Source: Microvirga calopogonii (GTDB taxonomy: Bacteria > Pseudomonadota > Alphaproteobacteria > Rhizobiales > Beijerinckiaceae). From it: a stretch of DNA of 64,000 bases. The position numbers and the translations under genes are program-made. The stretch's first letter is position 1, and each line of letters starts with the position of its first letter. Location: NCBI RefSeq assembly GCF_003347665.1, contig NZ_QDGA01000007.1, positions 85,952-149,951 of the forward strand, given 5' to 3'. Positions 27,874-37,981 of this stretch are shown piece by piece. The notes under the pieces are model-generated. The model had not been told where the DNA came from, made no database searches, and saw nothing but the letters and a program-made list of their open reading frames with translations.

Positions 27874-29775
27874 ATGGCGATCAAGTCTCAGCTCACCCAG
27901 CCAACAGGGAAGTCGCAGGAGCCGACCTCGCTCCCTTCGATGCCGTTCCTGATCGATCCTCGTCGCGGCGACGTGGAGGACGATATCGCGAGCACCAAGA
28001 GCCGGTCCCTCTTGGCCATCGGCGGGCGGCTTCTGGCGGAAATCAGCATTCCGAAGCTCATCCTGGCCTGGATCATGCTGATCGGCCTCCCTGCCCTTCT
28101 CCTGGGGCTCGCACCCCTTCTCGTTCTGGGATGGGCGGCCACTCTCTCCGGGCAGGTGGCCACCGCGCTGGCAGGCTTCTGGCCGCTGGTGATCCTTGCC
28201 GGCCTCGCCGTCCTTGCATGGATCGGTGGCAAGCCGGTGCTGCGCGCAGCCGAACGGAGCTTCTGGTCGCTCAATGCCCTGGCGGTCCAGCCGATCTACA
28301 CTCTGTTCCGCGAAGGGTTGCGGCACATCGCCGGCAGACTTGCCCCCGATAGCCGACCGGACCGGCGGAGCCGTCTCTACGCGATCGCCGCCATCGGTGG
28401 CGGCCTTCTGGTGAGCGCCCTGTCGTGCTGGTTGGTCGTCCTCGCCTGGCCTGCGTCGCGCTGGGTCGGCGACGCGAGGGACATCCTGACACCGCTCCAC
28501 CTGATCGTCCCAGCCCTCGCCAACGCGGTCGTCATCGTCGGAGGCTATGTCACCGGGGCCGCGCTGGTGTGGTCCTGGACCGACGCGGCACTGGGGCGAC
28601 CGGCCGATCTCATGGCATTCGACGACCTGCCGTCAGGGACCCGGATCTGGCGCATTGCACACCTGTCGGATCTCCATGCGGTCGGAGAGCGCTACGGATT
28701 CCGGATCGAGAGCGGCCGCACGGGACCACAGGGCAACGACCGGATGCGCCAGGTTCTCGACAGGCTGGACGCGCTGCATGCACGGCAACCCTTGGATCTG
28801 GTTCTGGTCACCGGAGACATGACGGACGCCGGCCGATCCGGCGAATGGGCGGACTTCATGGACGCCGTTGCGGCCCGTCCTGCCCTGGCCGAGCGTCTGC
28901 TGATCCTTCCGGGCAACCATGACGTGAACGTTGTCGACCGCGCCAATCCGGCGCGGCTCGAGCTGCCGACGAGCCCCGGCAAGCGCCTTCGCCAGCTGCG
29001 CACGCTCTCCGTCATGGAGGCCCTGCAAGGCGACCGGGTCTTCTGCTTCGACACCGGGACCGGCCGCCTCGGCCTCACCCTGAGCGAAACGCTCGCGCCG
29101 TATCGGGACGACATCGCGGCCTTTGCGGACGACGGCGGCATCCGCCGGTCCATGCGGCTGACGCGGATCTGGGACGACGTGTTCCCCATGATCCTTCCGC
29201 CGGCGACCGATGACGGGATGGGCGTGTTGCTTCTCAACTCGAATGCTGAGTCGCATTTCTCCTTCACGAATGCGCTCGGCCTGATATCGGCCCTCCATGC
29301 GAAGGATCTGGCCGCCGCGATGGCGCTTTATCCACGCGCCGGCTGGATCGTCGCGCTCCATCATCATCTCGTGGAATATCCCACGCCGGCGAAAGCCTTC
29401 TCCGAGCGCATCGGAACGGCTCTCATCAACGGAACCTGGTTCGTCGGGCAGCTTCGCCCCTTTGCCGACCGCCTGGTGGTGTTCCACGGACATCGGCACA
29501 CCGAGTGGATCGGACAATGCGGAGGCGTGCGGATCGTGTCCGCCTCATCTCCCGTCATGAACCCACCGCGGAACGGCAGCGTCTCGTTCTTCGTGCATGC
29601 TCTGGCAGTCAGCGGCGGGACGCTGAAACTGGCCGCGCCCGAGCGCGTCGAGATCAGGCTTTCAGACGCGTCCGGTCAGGGACAGGCAGATCCGTTTCCT
29701 CCGGCGGACCGAGCAGCATCGCCAGCCACCGGGTCGATGGATCCTGAGCGCAGAAGGCGAGAACCGCAATCGTGA
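27874..29775 (+). CDS. Membrane-anchored calcineurin-like metallophosphoesterase
   Basis: A 633-residue protein with several hydrophobic segments in the first 280 residues and a cytoplasmic metallophosphoesterase domain after them: HLSDLHAVG, VLVTGDMTDAG, LPGNHDVNVV, ALHHHL and FHGHRHTEW supply the metal ligands of the family. Start at 27874 has GGGAGA eight bases upstream; the longer frame reads back through the GGDEF gene. Substrate could be a nucleotide, lipid or phosphoprotein. Its last 122 bases overlap, tail to tail, the exporter gene on the other strand. Confidence 0.85.
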   Translation: MAIKSQLTQPTGKSQEPTSLPSMPFLIDPRRGDVEDDIASTKSRSLLAIGGRLLAEISIPKLILAWIMLIGLPALLLGLAPLLVLGWAATLSGQVATALAGFWPLVILAGLAVLAWIGGKPVLRAAERSFWSLNALAVQPIYTLFREGLRHIAGRLAPDSRPDRRSRLYAIAAIGGGLLVSALSCWLVVLAWPASRWVGDARDILTPLHLIVPALANAVVIVGGYVTGAALVWSWTDAALGRPADLMAFDDLPSGTRIWRIAHLSDLHAVGERYGFRIESGRTGPQGNDRMRQVLDRLDALHARQPLDLVLVTGDMTDAGRSGEWADFMDAVAARPALAERLLILPGNHDVNVVDRANPARLELPTSPGKRLRQLRTLSVMEALQGDRVFCFDTGTGRLGLTLSETLAPYRDDIAAFADDGGIRRSMRLTRIWDDVFPMILPPATDDGMGVLLLNSNAESHFSFTNALGLISALHAKDLAAAMALYPRAGWIVALHHHLVEYPTPAKAFSERIGTALINGTWFVGQLRPFADRLVVFHGHRHTEWIGQCGGVRIVSASSPVMNPPRNGSVSFFVHALAVSGGTLKLAAPERVEIRLSDASGQGQADPFPPADRAASPATGSMDPERRRREPQS

Positions 29776-30757
29776 TCGGGAGGCCGATGAAGGTTCCCGG
29801 TATCCCCCACAGGAACGTCCAGAGAAAGATCGAGAACAGCACGACCGAGGGCGACATGGCCAGCACGCTTCCGGACAGGCGCGGCTCGATATAGCTCCCG
29901 ACCACGAACTGGATGACATTCAGGCAGGCGAAAACCACGATGACGGCCTGCCACGTGTCGAACTCGACCATGGCGAGCAGCGTCGGAAAAAGGGTCGCGA
30001 TGAACGGGCCGATGAAGGGGATGTAGTTCAACGTGAAAGCGATCACTCCCCATTCCTGCGCGAGCGGCAGGCCGAAGAGCACGGCGAAGGCCCACACGAG
30101 CGCGCCGGTGAGAATGCTCATCAGGGTCCGCACCACCATATAGTGCCGGATCTTCACGCCGGTTTCCGCGCTTCCCGCGAGCAGGACCTGCGCGATGCGG
30201 CGGTTGGGGAGAGCGTCGACCTTCCTGGCCGTCGCCTCGACCTCGAGCAGGCCGAGGATGACGTAGACGAGGACGACGAGCCAGAAGCTCAGGGTCGTGT
30301 TGACCTGACTGGTCAGCTTCTGCGTCAGGCCCACGAGCCAGCCGATGTTGAAGTGATCGGCCCAGAGGCTCGCCACCGCGACCCCTCTCTCCTCGAACCA
30401 GGACGACATCTGATTGTAAAGTTCCTGGAACCGGCTCAGGTTGCCGAGGATCCAGCGGCCGACGCGGCCGAAGGACCAGACGATGAGCGAGGCGAAGCCG
30501 CTGAACGCCACCACGAGCAGCAGGATGCTGACGGCCAGGGCGACGAGGCGCGGAATATGAGCCTGAAGCCGGACCTGGAGCGGCCAGAGGAGCGCGATCA
30601 GGAACAGCGCGAAGGCGAACGGCGCGATGACGGCCTCGGCCACGTAGATCGCCCCGAAGAGCGCCAGGACCACGAGAGTGATCAACGGCCAGTGCATCGG
30701 CGACGGACGAGAGGGCGCGCGATGCGATGCTTCCGAGGGAGCCTGCGGCCGATCCAT
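29654..30757 (-). CDS. AI-2E family transporter
   Basis: A 367-residue integral membrane protein of the AI-2E (PerM/TqsA) family with about eight helices and the signature GVIAFTLNYIPFIGPFIATLFPT. Start is the ATG at 30757 with GGGAGAGAC upstream; the frame opens 14 codons earlier without a site. Members export small molecules or work as Na+/H+ antiporters; true autoinducer-2 export is proven only for a few. Its 3' end overlaps the phosphoesterase gene. Confidence 0.9.
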   Translation of the reverse strand: MDRPQAPSEASHRAPSRPSPMHWPLITLVVLALFGAIYVAEAVIAPFAFALFLIALLWPLQVRLQAHIPRLVALAVSILLLVVAFSGFASLIVWSFGRVGRWILGNLSRFQELYNQMSSWFEERGVAVASLWADHFNIGWLVGLTQKLTSQVNTTLSFWLVVLVYVILGLLEVEATARKVDALPNRRIAQVLLAGSAETGVKIRHYMVVRTLMSILTGALVWAFAVLFGLPLAQEWGVIAFTLNYIPFIGPFIATLFPTLLAMVEFDTWQAVIVVFACLNVIQFVVGSYIEPRLSGSVLAMSPSVVLFSIFLWTFLWGIPGTFIGLPITIAVLAFCAQDPSTRWLAMLLGPPEETDLPVPDRTRLKA

Positions 30758-30940
30758 GTCGTCTCTCCCGGGTGGTCGCAGCCTCGAAGAGCGATGCATC
30801 CTCGGCTGCCGCTTGTCGTCATCGGAGCTGCGTCGAGTTCAGGGGACCGCAAATCCGGGTTCCCTCGTTCCACTCGGACAATGTCCCGATCTCATCAGCA
30901 ACTCAAGATTCGTTCATCGCCAAAATCAGGTGCGCGACGC

Positions 30941-31961
30941 TCAGCACTCCGCCAGCAGCACGTCCAGATCGGCCGTCGAGTGTTTGCCGAGATCGTCGGC
31001 GCTGGTGTCGAGGAACTCGCTCGCGGCCCGGCGCCCCTCCGTTCGCAGCATCGACACGAACTCCCACTCGCCGTTGAGTTTCGACGAGGCGCCGAACTCG
31101 GCCAGCATGTCGCTCCGGATCCGGTGCGTCCGCATCCGGGCCCAGCGAGCGCCCTCGCCCGTTCCGGGATCGGCGACCTGACGCAGCAAGGCGATCATCC
31201 GGAGTTCCTTCATCAGGGGAGAGTTGAATGAGATCTCGTTGAGGCGGTTGAGAATGTCGGTCGCCGTGCGCGGCATTTCCTTCCGCTCGGGCGGATTGAT
31301 CTGCACCAGGATGGTGTCGTGCGCGTCGGTCTCGCGGACCAGCGGCGTGATGGTGGGATTGCCCACGTAACCGCCATCCCAATAGAGTTCGCCGTCGATC
31401 TCGATGGCGGCGAACATCGTCGGCAGACAGGCGGACGCCAGAAGGACATCAGGCGTGATCTCGCCGTTGCGGAAGATGCGGCCGCGCCCCGTCCGCACGC
31501 TCGTCGCCGTGACGAACAACTGGATGGGAGAAGTGCTCAGGCGCTCGAAATCGACGCTGTCGGCCAGGATCCGGCGCAGGGGATTGAAGCCTGACGGGTT
31601 TGAGGTCGGCGGGCGAGAGAAGCCGCGATGCCAGGTCCATCGCCACATAGGCGGGGGACGTGTCGAGCGTCCAGCGGCCCATGAGACGATCCAAGGGCGA
31701 TCGTTGCAGGGGGCTGAAGGCCGCGGCCCGCGACACGCGCCTCCAATAGTGCTCCAGCGCATGGCGGGCTCCCTCCGCGCCGCCTTCGAGCCAGCCATCC
31801 GCCAGGATGGCGGCGTTCATCGCGCCCGCCGACGTGCCTGATATGCCCGTGATGCGAAGCCAGGGCTCCTCGAGAAGCCGATCCAGCACGCCCCAGGTGA
31901 ATGCGCCGTGAGATCCTCCGCCCTGAAGGGCCAGATCGACCAGGACCGGACTCCGCTTCAT
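30941..31961 (-). pseudogene. Patatin-like phospholipase gene with a frameshift
   Basis: The ATG at 31961, preceded by GGAGG, opens a patatin domain (oxyanion LALQGGGSHGAF, nucleophile GTSAG) that runs to LLSPADL and then loses the frame. The rest of the enzyme (NPSGFNPLRRILADSVDFERL, then the aspartate in DGGYVGNP) continues in another frame to 30941. The switch falls in a run of three A residues on the coding strand (31599-31601), where one extra A explains everything. An intact paralogue is at 52861-53925 and aligns across the join. Either a recent inactivation or a sequencing error; the remaining codons look undecayed. If repaired the product would be about 340 residues. Confidence 0.85.
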
Positions 31962-32321
31962 GGTGCACCTCCGATGCGGGCAGTTCGCGCAACCTGGACA
32001 GTCATCATGCAAGCGGCGGCTGTCGGAAATGGGGCAGGCATCGAAGCGTCGGCGCGACGCCGGGGAGCGGCCAGAAGACGTCTCCTGCGTCAAATCGGAA
32101 CGAGGCGCGAGAAAATCGCGAAAACGTGTCCGTCAGATTGGAAGCCGCTCCATATAAGGTCGGGGATCATGGTTCGGGCAGGCGGTTCCAAGTCTCAGCC
32201 CGGTCATGTTTTTTTCGGCGAAGCTCTTGCAACCCGGCAGCTATGTCAACCATATTGGGCGATATCGCGCAAAAGTCGGAGTTTTGCCCCGCTCCCCACC
32301 CGGAAGGAGATCGCCCCATCC
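31962..32321. other. Divergent promoter region of the patatin and mrp genes
   Basis: This 360-base gap separates two divergent transcripts. A run of seven T occurs near 32210 and the sequence is less G+C-rich between 32150 and 32290, but I saw no recognisable riboswitch, operator or small gene. Confidence 0.35.
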
Positions 32322-35258
32322 ATGTCCAGTGGCTTGCCCCTCCTGGCCATCGTCGCCCTTCCTTTCATCGGGAGCCTCGTTGCCACCTTTCTGCGTCAGG
32401 ATGCGCGTAACGGCGCGGCCTTTCTGGCCGGAGCCGTCGCGCTCTGCGGGGCCGTGCTGACGGCCATCCAGTATCCCGCGGTCGGCCGCGGCGGCGTGCT
32501 GCACGCCACGCTCTCGTGGATCCCGGAACTCGGCCTCGACTTCAGCCTCAGGATGGACGGTTTCACCTGGCTGTTCTCCATGCTGGTGACGGGCATCGGC
32601 TTCCTGGTGGCGCTCTATGCCCGCTACTACATGTCGCCCGCCGATCCGGTGCCGCGCTTCTTCGCGTTTCTGCTCGCCTTCATGGGCGCCATGCTGGGCA
32701 TCGTGCTCTCGGGCAATCTGATCCAGCTCGTCTTCTTCTGGGAGCTGACGAGCCTCTTCTCCTTCCTGCTCATCGGCTATTGGCATCAAAGCGCCAGCGC
32801 GCGCGACGGCGCCCGCATGGCACTCACCGTCACGGCCACGGGCGGCCTCTGCCTCCTGATCGGCGTCCTTCTGCTCGGCCACATCGTGGGCAGCTACGAT
32901 CTCGACAAGGTCCTCGCGTCAGGCGACCAGGTGCGTGCCAGCAGCCTCTATCTTCCGACCCTGATCCTGGTGCTGCTCGGAGCCCTGACCAAGAGCGCCC
33001 AGTTCCCGTTCCATTTCTGGCTGCCGCACGCCATGGCGGCACCGACCCCGGTGTCGGCCTATCTCCACTCCGCCACGATGGTGAAGGCGGGCGTGTTCCT
33101 GCTCACTCTTCTCTGGCCGGTGCTGTCCGGCACGGAGGCCTGGTTCTACATCGTCGTGACGGCGGGGCTCAGCACCCTGCTGCTCGGTGCCTATTCGGCC
33201 ATCTTCCAGCAGGACCTGAAAGGATTGCTGGCCTATTCCACCATCAGCCATCTCGGCCTGATCACGCTGCTCCTCGGGCTCGGCAGCCCTCTCGCGGCGG
33301 TTGCGGCGATCTTCCACACCATCAACCATGCGACCTTCAAGGCCTCGCTGTTCATGGCCGCGGGCATCATCGACCACGAGACCGGCACCCGCGACATCCG
33401 GCGCCTGAGCGGGCTCTTCCGGTTCATGCCGATCACGGCGACGCTCGCGATGGTCGCGGCCGCCGCCATGGCCGGCGTGCCGCTCCTCAACGGCTTCCTG
33501 TCGAAGGAAATGTTCTTCGCCGAGGCGGCGGAATCCCACGTCGATTCACTCCTCGACGATTCCCTGCCGTATTTCGCCATGCTGGCAAGCGCGTTCAGCG
33601 TGGCCTATTCCCTGCGCTTCATCCACGGCGTGTTCTTCGGCCCTCCCCCGACCGATCTGCCGCGCACCCCGCACGAGCCGCCGCACTGGATGCGCTTTCC
33701 CATCGAGCTGCTGGTCCTGGCGTGTCTGCTCGTCGGCATCCTGCCGGCGATGACCATCAAGCCCTTCCTCGCGGCGGCGGTCCGGGCGGTCCTTGGGCCC
33801 GAGACCCCGTATTACAGCCTTGCCGTCTGGCATGGCTTCAACGAGCCCCTGCTCATGAGCGTGATCGCGCTTGTCGGCGGCATCATCCTGTACTGGCTGC
33901 TGCAGAGGTATCTCGCGAAGGGCATCGAGGGGCCGCCCCTGATACGCCGCCTCAAGGGCCAGCGCATCTTCGAGCGGGTGCTCGTCGAGGTGTCTTGGCG
34001 CTGGGCGCGCTCGCTGGAGCGCCTGTTCGGCACGCAACGGCTCCAGCCGCAGTTGCGGCTGCTGGTCGCCTTCGCAGTCGTTGCCGCCCTGTGGCCGCTC
34101 TACGGGCAAGGGCTCGCGGTCGGCTCGCGTCCGGACATGGCTTTCGACCCTGCCTTCCTCCTGCTCTGGGCTGTCGGCAGCCTCTGCGCTATCGGGGCGG
34201 CCCATCAGGCCAAGTTCCACCGTCTCGCGGCCCTGGTTCTCGTGGGCGGCGCAGGTCTCGTCACCTGCATCACCTTCGTGTGGTTCTCGGCGCCCGACCT
34301 CGCCATCACCCAGCTCCTCGTCGAGATCGTCACGACGGTGCTGATCCTTCTCGGCCTGCGCTGGCTGCCGAAGCGGATCGAAACGGCGGGCGACGGTTTG
34401 GAGATGGGAATCCACGCGAGGATACGCCGTGCCCGGGACCTGATGCTGGCGGTCGCGGCCGGCGTGGGCATGTCGCTGATCGCTTACGCGATGCTCACCC
34501 GGCCGCTCCCCGACACGGTCTCGCGCTACTTCGTCGAGAATGCCTACACGGAGGGCGGCGGGCGCAACATCGTCAACGTCATCTTGGTCGATTTCCGCGG
34601 CTTCGACACCTTCGGCGAGATCGTCGTGCTGGCCGTCGTGGCCGTCACCGTGTTCTCGCTGCTGCGCCGGTTCCGCCCTGCACCGGAAAGCGTCGAGGCC
34701 CCGGAACAGCAGCAGGTCCAGGATGCCTACGATATCGCCAGGCCGGACCGGTCGGTCGGCGACACCCTGGCGGACTACCTGACGATTCCGTCGATCATCA
34801 TGCAGTGGCTGTTTCCGGTCATCGGCATCGTGGCCGTCCATCTCTTCCTGCGTGGCCACGACCTGCCGGGCGGGGGCTTCGCAGCCGGTGTCACGATGTC
34901 GATCGCGCTGATCCTGCAATACATGGCGGGAGGAACCCGCTGGATCGAGGCGCGGCTCCGTGTCCTTCCAATCCGATGGATGGGCTTCGGCCTGCTCTGC
35001 GCGGTCTTCACCGGACTTGGTGCCCTGGTCTTCGGCTCCCCGTTCCTGACGTCGTACTTCCACTATCTGGACCTGCCCATTATCGGAAAGGTTCCCGCCG
35101 CCTCGGCGCTCCTGTTCGACCTCGGCGTCTTCGCGGTCGTGGTCGGCGCCACGGTCCTCGTCCTGATCGCCCTGGCGCACCAGTCGCTCCGCGTCCCGCG
35201 CGCCGCCCGGCCGGCACTCCCGGTCGCGATGCCCGACCTGACGAAGGAGAATGCATGA
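32322..35258 (+). CDS. mrpA: Na+(K+)/H+ antiporter subunit A/B fusion
   Basis: A 978-residue membrane protein: an MrpA part related to complex I NuoL (about 14 helices; HFWLPHAMAAPTPVSAYLHS is the quinone-antiporter signature), the MrpA C-terminal extension, and a fused MrpB (MnhB) domain at about 820-960 (FLRGHDLPGGGFAAG). The fusion is the PhaAB type of rhizobia, explaining why no separate mrpB follows. With the five genes downstream it builds the multi-subunit antiporter that exchanges cytoplasmic Na+ or K+ for protons and supports alkaline and salt tolerance. Start ATG 32322 has GGAAGGAG upstream at a long spacing; the frame extends earlier without support. Confidence 0.95.
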   Translation: MSSGLPLLAIVALPFIGSLVATFLRQDARNGAAFLAGAVALCGAVLTAIQYPAVGRGGVLHATLSWIPELGLDFSLRMDGFTWLFSMLVTGIGFLVALYARYYMSPADPVPRFFAFLLAFMGAMLGIVLSGNLIQLVFFWELTSLFSFLLIGYWHQSASARDGARMALTVTATGGLCLLIGVLLLGHIVGSYDLDKVLASGDQVRASSLYLPTLILVLLGALTKSAQFPFHFWLPHAMAAPTPVSAYLHSATMVKAGVFLLTLLWPVLSGTEAWFYIVVTAGLSTLLLGAYSAIFQQDLKGLLAYSTISHLGLITLLLGLGSPLAAVAAIFHTINHATFKASLFMAAGIIDHETGTRDIRRLSGLFRFMPITATLAMVAAAAMAGVPLLNGFLSKEMFFAEAAESHVDSLLDDSLPYFAMLASAFSVAYSLRFIHGVFFGPPPTDLPRTPHEPPHWMRFPIELLVLACLLVGILPAMTIKPFLAAAVRAVLGPETPYYSLAVWHGFNEPLLMSVIALVGGIILYWLLQRYLAKGIEGPPLIRRLKGQRIFERVLVEVSWRWARSLERLFGTQRLQPQLRLLVAFAVVAALWPLYGQGLAVGSRPDMAFDPAFLLLWAVGSLCAIGAAHQAKFHRLAALVLVGGAGLVTCITFVWFSAPDLAITQLLVEIVTTVLILLGLRWLPKRIETAGDGLEMGIHARIRRARDLMLAVAAGVGMSLIAYAMLTRPLPDTVSRYFVENAYTEGGGRNIVNVILVDFRGFDTFGEIVVLAVVAVTVFSLLRRFRPAPESVEAPEQQQVQDAYDIARPDRSVGDTLADYLTIPSIIMQWLFPVIGIVAVHLFLRGHDLPGGGFAAGVTMSIALILQYMAGGTRWIEARLRVLPIRWMGFGLLCAVFTGLGALVFGSPFLTSYFHYLDLPIIGKVPAASALLFDLGVFAVVVGATVLVLIALAHQSLRVPRAARPALPVAMPDLTKENA

Positions 35259-35602
35259 TGGAACTCATCTTCGCCCTTGCGGTCGGCATTCTCACCGCCT
35301 CAGGCGTGTGGCTGCTGCTGCGCCCGCGCACATTCCAGGTCATCATCGGCCTGTCCCTGCTCTCCTACGCGGTGAACCTGTTCATCTTCGGCATGGGGCG
35401 GCTTCGCGTCGGAGCGCCGCCGGTCCTGGAGAATACCGAGGCCGTCGATCCGGCGCTCTATGCCGATCCGCTGCCGCAGGCTCTCGTGTTGACCGCCATC
35501 GTCATCAGCTTCGCGATGACGGCCCTGTTCCTCGTCGTCCTGCTGGCCTCGCGGGGCCTCACGGGAACCGACCACGTGGACGGTCGGGAGGACGTGCGAT
35601 GA
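35255..35602 (+). CDS. mrpC: Na+(K+)/H+ antiporter subunit C
   Basis: A 115-residue, three-helix subunit related to NuoK (FQVIIGLSLLSYAVNLFIF; DPLPQALVLTAIVISFAMTA is the family hallmark). ATGA overlap with mrpA; a second ATG immediately follows the first. It pairs with MrpD in the antiporter core. Confidence 0.95.
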   Translation: MMELIFALAVGILTASGVWLLLRPRTFQVIIGLSLLSYAVNLFIFGMGRLRVGAPPVLENTEAVDPALYADPLPQALVLTAIVISFAMTALFLVVLLASRGLTGTDHVDGREDVR

Positions 35603-37218
35603 AGGACATGATGGACCACCTGATCATCGTGCCGATCGTGCTGCCGCTCATCTCCGGGGCGGCAATGCTGCTCCTCGAGGAGCGTCGCCGGTCGCTCAAG
35701 GGCGGGATCGGGATCGCCACGACGGTGATCCTGCTGATCGTTTCCCTCGTCCTGCTGCAACAGGCGGATGCGACGGCTCCGGGATCGGGCGTACGCACCT
35801 ACCAGCTCGGAAACTGGCCGGCCCCCTTCGGCATCGTGCTGGTGCTCGACCGCCTCTCCGCCCTCATGCTCGTGCTGACAAGCGTGCTCGGCATCGCATC
35901 GCTTCTCTATGCGCTCGCGCGCTGGCATCGGGCGGGGCCGCGCTTCCACACGATCTTCCAGCTCCAGCTCATGGGCCTCAACGGTGCCTTCCTGACCGGG
36001 GACCTCTTCAATCTCTTCGTGTTCTTCGAGGTCCTGCTCGCAGCGTCCTACGGCCTCGTCCTGCACGGGGACGGAAAGGCGCGCGTCCGGGCGGGCTTGG
36101 CCTATATCGCCATCAATCTCACGGCATCCCTGCTCTTCCTGGTCGGAGCCAGCCTCGCCTACGGCGTCACCGGCACCCTCAACATGGCGGATCTGGCAAG
36201 CCGTGTTCCCGGCCTCGCGCCCGCGGAAGCGTCCCTCCTGGCCGCTGCGGCGGCGATCCTCGGCACCGCGTTCCTGATGAAGGCCGGCACGTGGCCGCTC
36301 AACTTCTGGCTCCCGACGACCTATGCGGCCGCCTCCGCGCCGGCCGCCGCCATGTTCGCCATCATGAGCAAGCTGGGGATCTACGTGATCCTGCGCCTGT
36401 GGAGCCTGGTGTTCGGCCCGGAGGCGGGCCCCCTTGCCGGGTTCGGTGGAGAGTGGCTGCTCATCGGCGGCATGCTGACCATCGTGTTCGGCATGGCTGG
36501 CGTGCTGGCCTCGCAATCCCTGCCGCGACTGGCGGGCTGCAGCGTCCTCGTCTCGTCCGGAACCCTGGTGGCCGCCATCGGCCTCGGCAACGGCTCGGTC
36601 ATCGGCTCGGCCCTGTTCTATCTCGTCAGCTCCACCCTGGGCATCGCGGCCCTCTTCCTGCTCATCGAGCTGGTCGAGCGCCTGCGCGATCCCGGCGCCG
36701 ACGTGCTGGCGGTCACCATGGAGGTTTACGGCGACAGCGACGAGGAGCTCGAGGCCGAGATCGGCGTCGCCATCCCGGCGACCGTGGCCCTCCTGGGCGG
36801 CAGCTTCATCGCCTGCGCGCTGCTGCTGGCGGGCCTGCCGCCCCTGTCCGGCTTCATCGCCAAGTTCGGCATGATGGCCGCCATGCTGAAGACGAACGGC
36901 GCTTCGGTCCCGGTCTCGGCCTGGGTGCTGATCGCCCTGCTGACGGTGTCGGGCCTGGCGACGCTGATCGCCATGACCCGGTCGGGCATCACGTCGTTCT
37001 GGGCCCGCATGAGCGACAGCGTTCCCCGGGTGCGGATCATCGAGATGGCTCCGGTCGTCGCCCTCTTGCTGCTCGCCTTCGGCCTCACCATCGGAGGCGG
37101 CCCGGCCATGCGCTACATGGAGGCGACCGCCCAAGCCCTGCAGGCGCCCCAGGGCTACATGACGGGCGTGCTCTCGGCACCGAAAGCCGATGAAGGCGCC
37201 GAGGAGCCCCGCCCATGA
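35599..37218 (+). CDS. mrpD: Na+(K+)/H+ antiporter subunit D
   Basis: A 539-residue, roughly 14-helix protein related to NuoM/NuoN (LNGAFLTGDLFNLFVFFEVL and LMKAGTWPLNFWLPTTYAAA, which hold the conserved charged residues of the proton path). ATGA overlaps at both ends. Together with MrpA it carries out the coupled ion exchange. Confidence 0.95.
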   Translation: MKDMMDHLIIVPIVLPLISGAAMLLLEERRRSLKGGIGIATTVILLIVSLVLLQQADATAPGSGVRTYQLGNWPAPFGIVLVLDRLSALMLVLTSVLGIASLLYALARWHRAGPRFHTIFQLQLMGLNGAFLTGDLFNLFVFFEVLLAASYGLVLHGDGKARVRAGLAYIAINLTASLLFLVGASLAYGVTGTLNMADLASRVPGLAPAEASLLAAAAAILGTAFLMKAGTWPLNFWLPTTYAAASAPAAAMFAIMSKLGIYVILRLWSLVFGPEAGPLAGFGGEWLLIGGMLTIVFGMAGVLASQSLPRLAGCSVLVSSGTLVAAIGLGNGSVIGSALFYLVSSTLGIAALFLLIELVERLRDPGADVLAVTMEVYGDSDEELEAEIGVAIPATVALLGGSFIACALLLAGLPPLSGFIAKFGMMAAMLKTNGASVPVSAWVLIALLTVSGLATLIAMTRSGITSFWARMSDSVPRVRIIEMAPVVALLLLAFGLTIGGGPAMRYMEATAQALQAPQGYMTGVLSAPKADEGAEEPRP

Positions 37219-37703
37219 GCTGGTTCCTGCCCTATCCTCTCCTGTCGGCCGCCCTGCTCGCCCTGTGGCTTCTGCTGAACCAGAGCGTTTCGGCAGGCCA
37301 ACTCGTCCTGGGCAGCGTCCTGGCCGTTCTGGCCTCCTGGGCCATGGCGGCCCTGCGTCCCGAGAAGCCGCGCATCCGCCGCCCCGGAGTGGCCTTGAGG
37401 CTCGCGGGTATGGTGTTCGTCGACATCCTGCGATCGAACCTCGCCGTCGGACGGATCATCGTGCGCTCGCGCGTGCCCGGCGTGAATGCCGGCTTCATGA
37501 CGATCCCGCTCGACATGCGCAGCCGCCACGGGCTTGCGGTGCTGTCGATCATCATCACGTCGACCCCCGGGACGATCTGGGTGAACTACGACAGCGCCAA
37601 GGGCACCCTGTTGCTGCACGTGCTGGACCTGGTCGACGAGACCGTGTGGCTCCGGCTCATCAAGGACCGCTACGAGCGGCGGCTGATGGAGATTTTCGAA
37701 TGA
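37215..37703 (+). CDS. mrpE: Na+(K+)/H+ antiporter subunit E
   Basis: A 162-residue protein with two N-terminal helices and the MrpE cytoplasmic domain (LAVLSIIITSTPGTIWVNYD). It overlaps mrpD and mrpF by four bases each. It is required for assembly of the complex in better-studied systems. Confidence 0.93.
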   Translation: MSWFLPYPLLSAALLALWLLLNQSVSAGQLVLGSVLAVLASWAMAALRPEKPRIRRPGVALRLAGMVFVDILRSNLAVGRIIVRSRVPGVNAGFMTIPLDMRSRHGLAVLSIIITSTPGTIWVNYDSAKGTLLLHVLDLVDETVWLRLIKDRYERRLMEIFE

Positions 37704-37981
37704 GCACGTTCGTTCTCGGGTGGGCGGTCACGGGCGCCCAGGTCCTGCTCGGCCTCGCCATGTGCTGCGCCACTTACCGCCTCGTCGTCGGTCCGCGCGC
37801 GCAGGACAGGATCCTCGGCCTGGATACGCTGTACGTGAACGCCATGCTGCTCCTGGTCACGTTCGGCATCCGCGCGGGCAGCAGCCTGTACTTCGAGGCT
37901 GCACTGATCATCGGGCTCCTCGGTTTCGTCGCGACGGTGGCTCTCGCCAAGTTCCTCATGCGCGGTGAGGTGATCGAATGA
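37700..37981 (+). CDS. mrpF: Na+(K+)/H+ antiporter subunit F
   Basis: A 93-residue, three-helix subunit with the MrpF signature YRLVVGPRAQDRILGLDTL. ATGA overlaps with mrpE and mrpG. Confidence 0.93.
   Translation: MSTFVLGWAVTGAQVLLGLAMCCATYRLVVGPRAQDRILGLDTLYVNAMLLLVTFGIRAGSSLYFEAALIIGLLGFVATVALAKFLMRGEVIE

Noticed and set aside
31908..32321. Extension of the mrpA frame upstream
   Set aside because: Does not resemble MrpA, which starts MSSGLPLLAIVALP at 32322.
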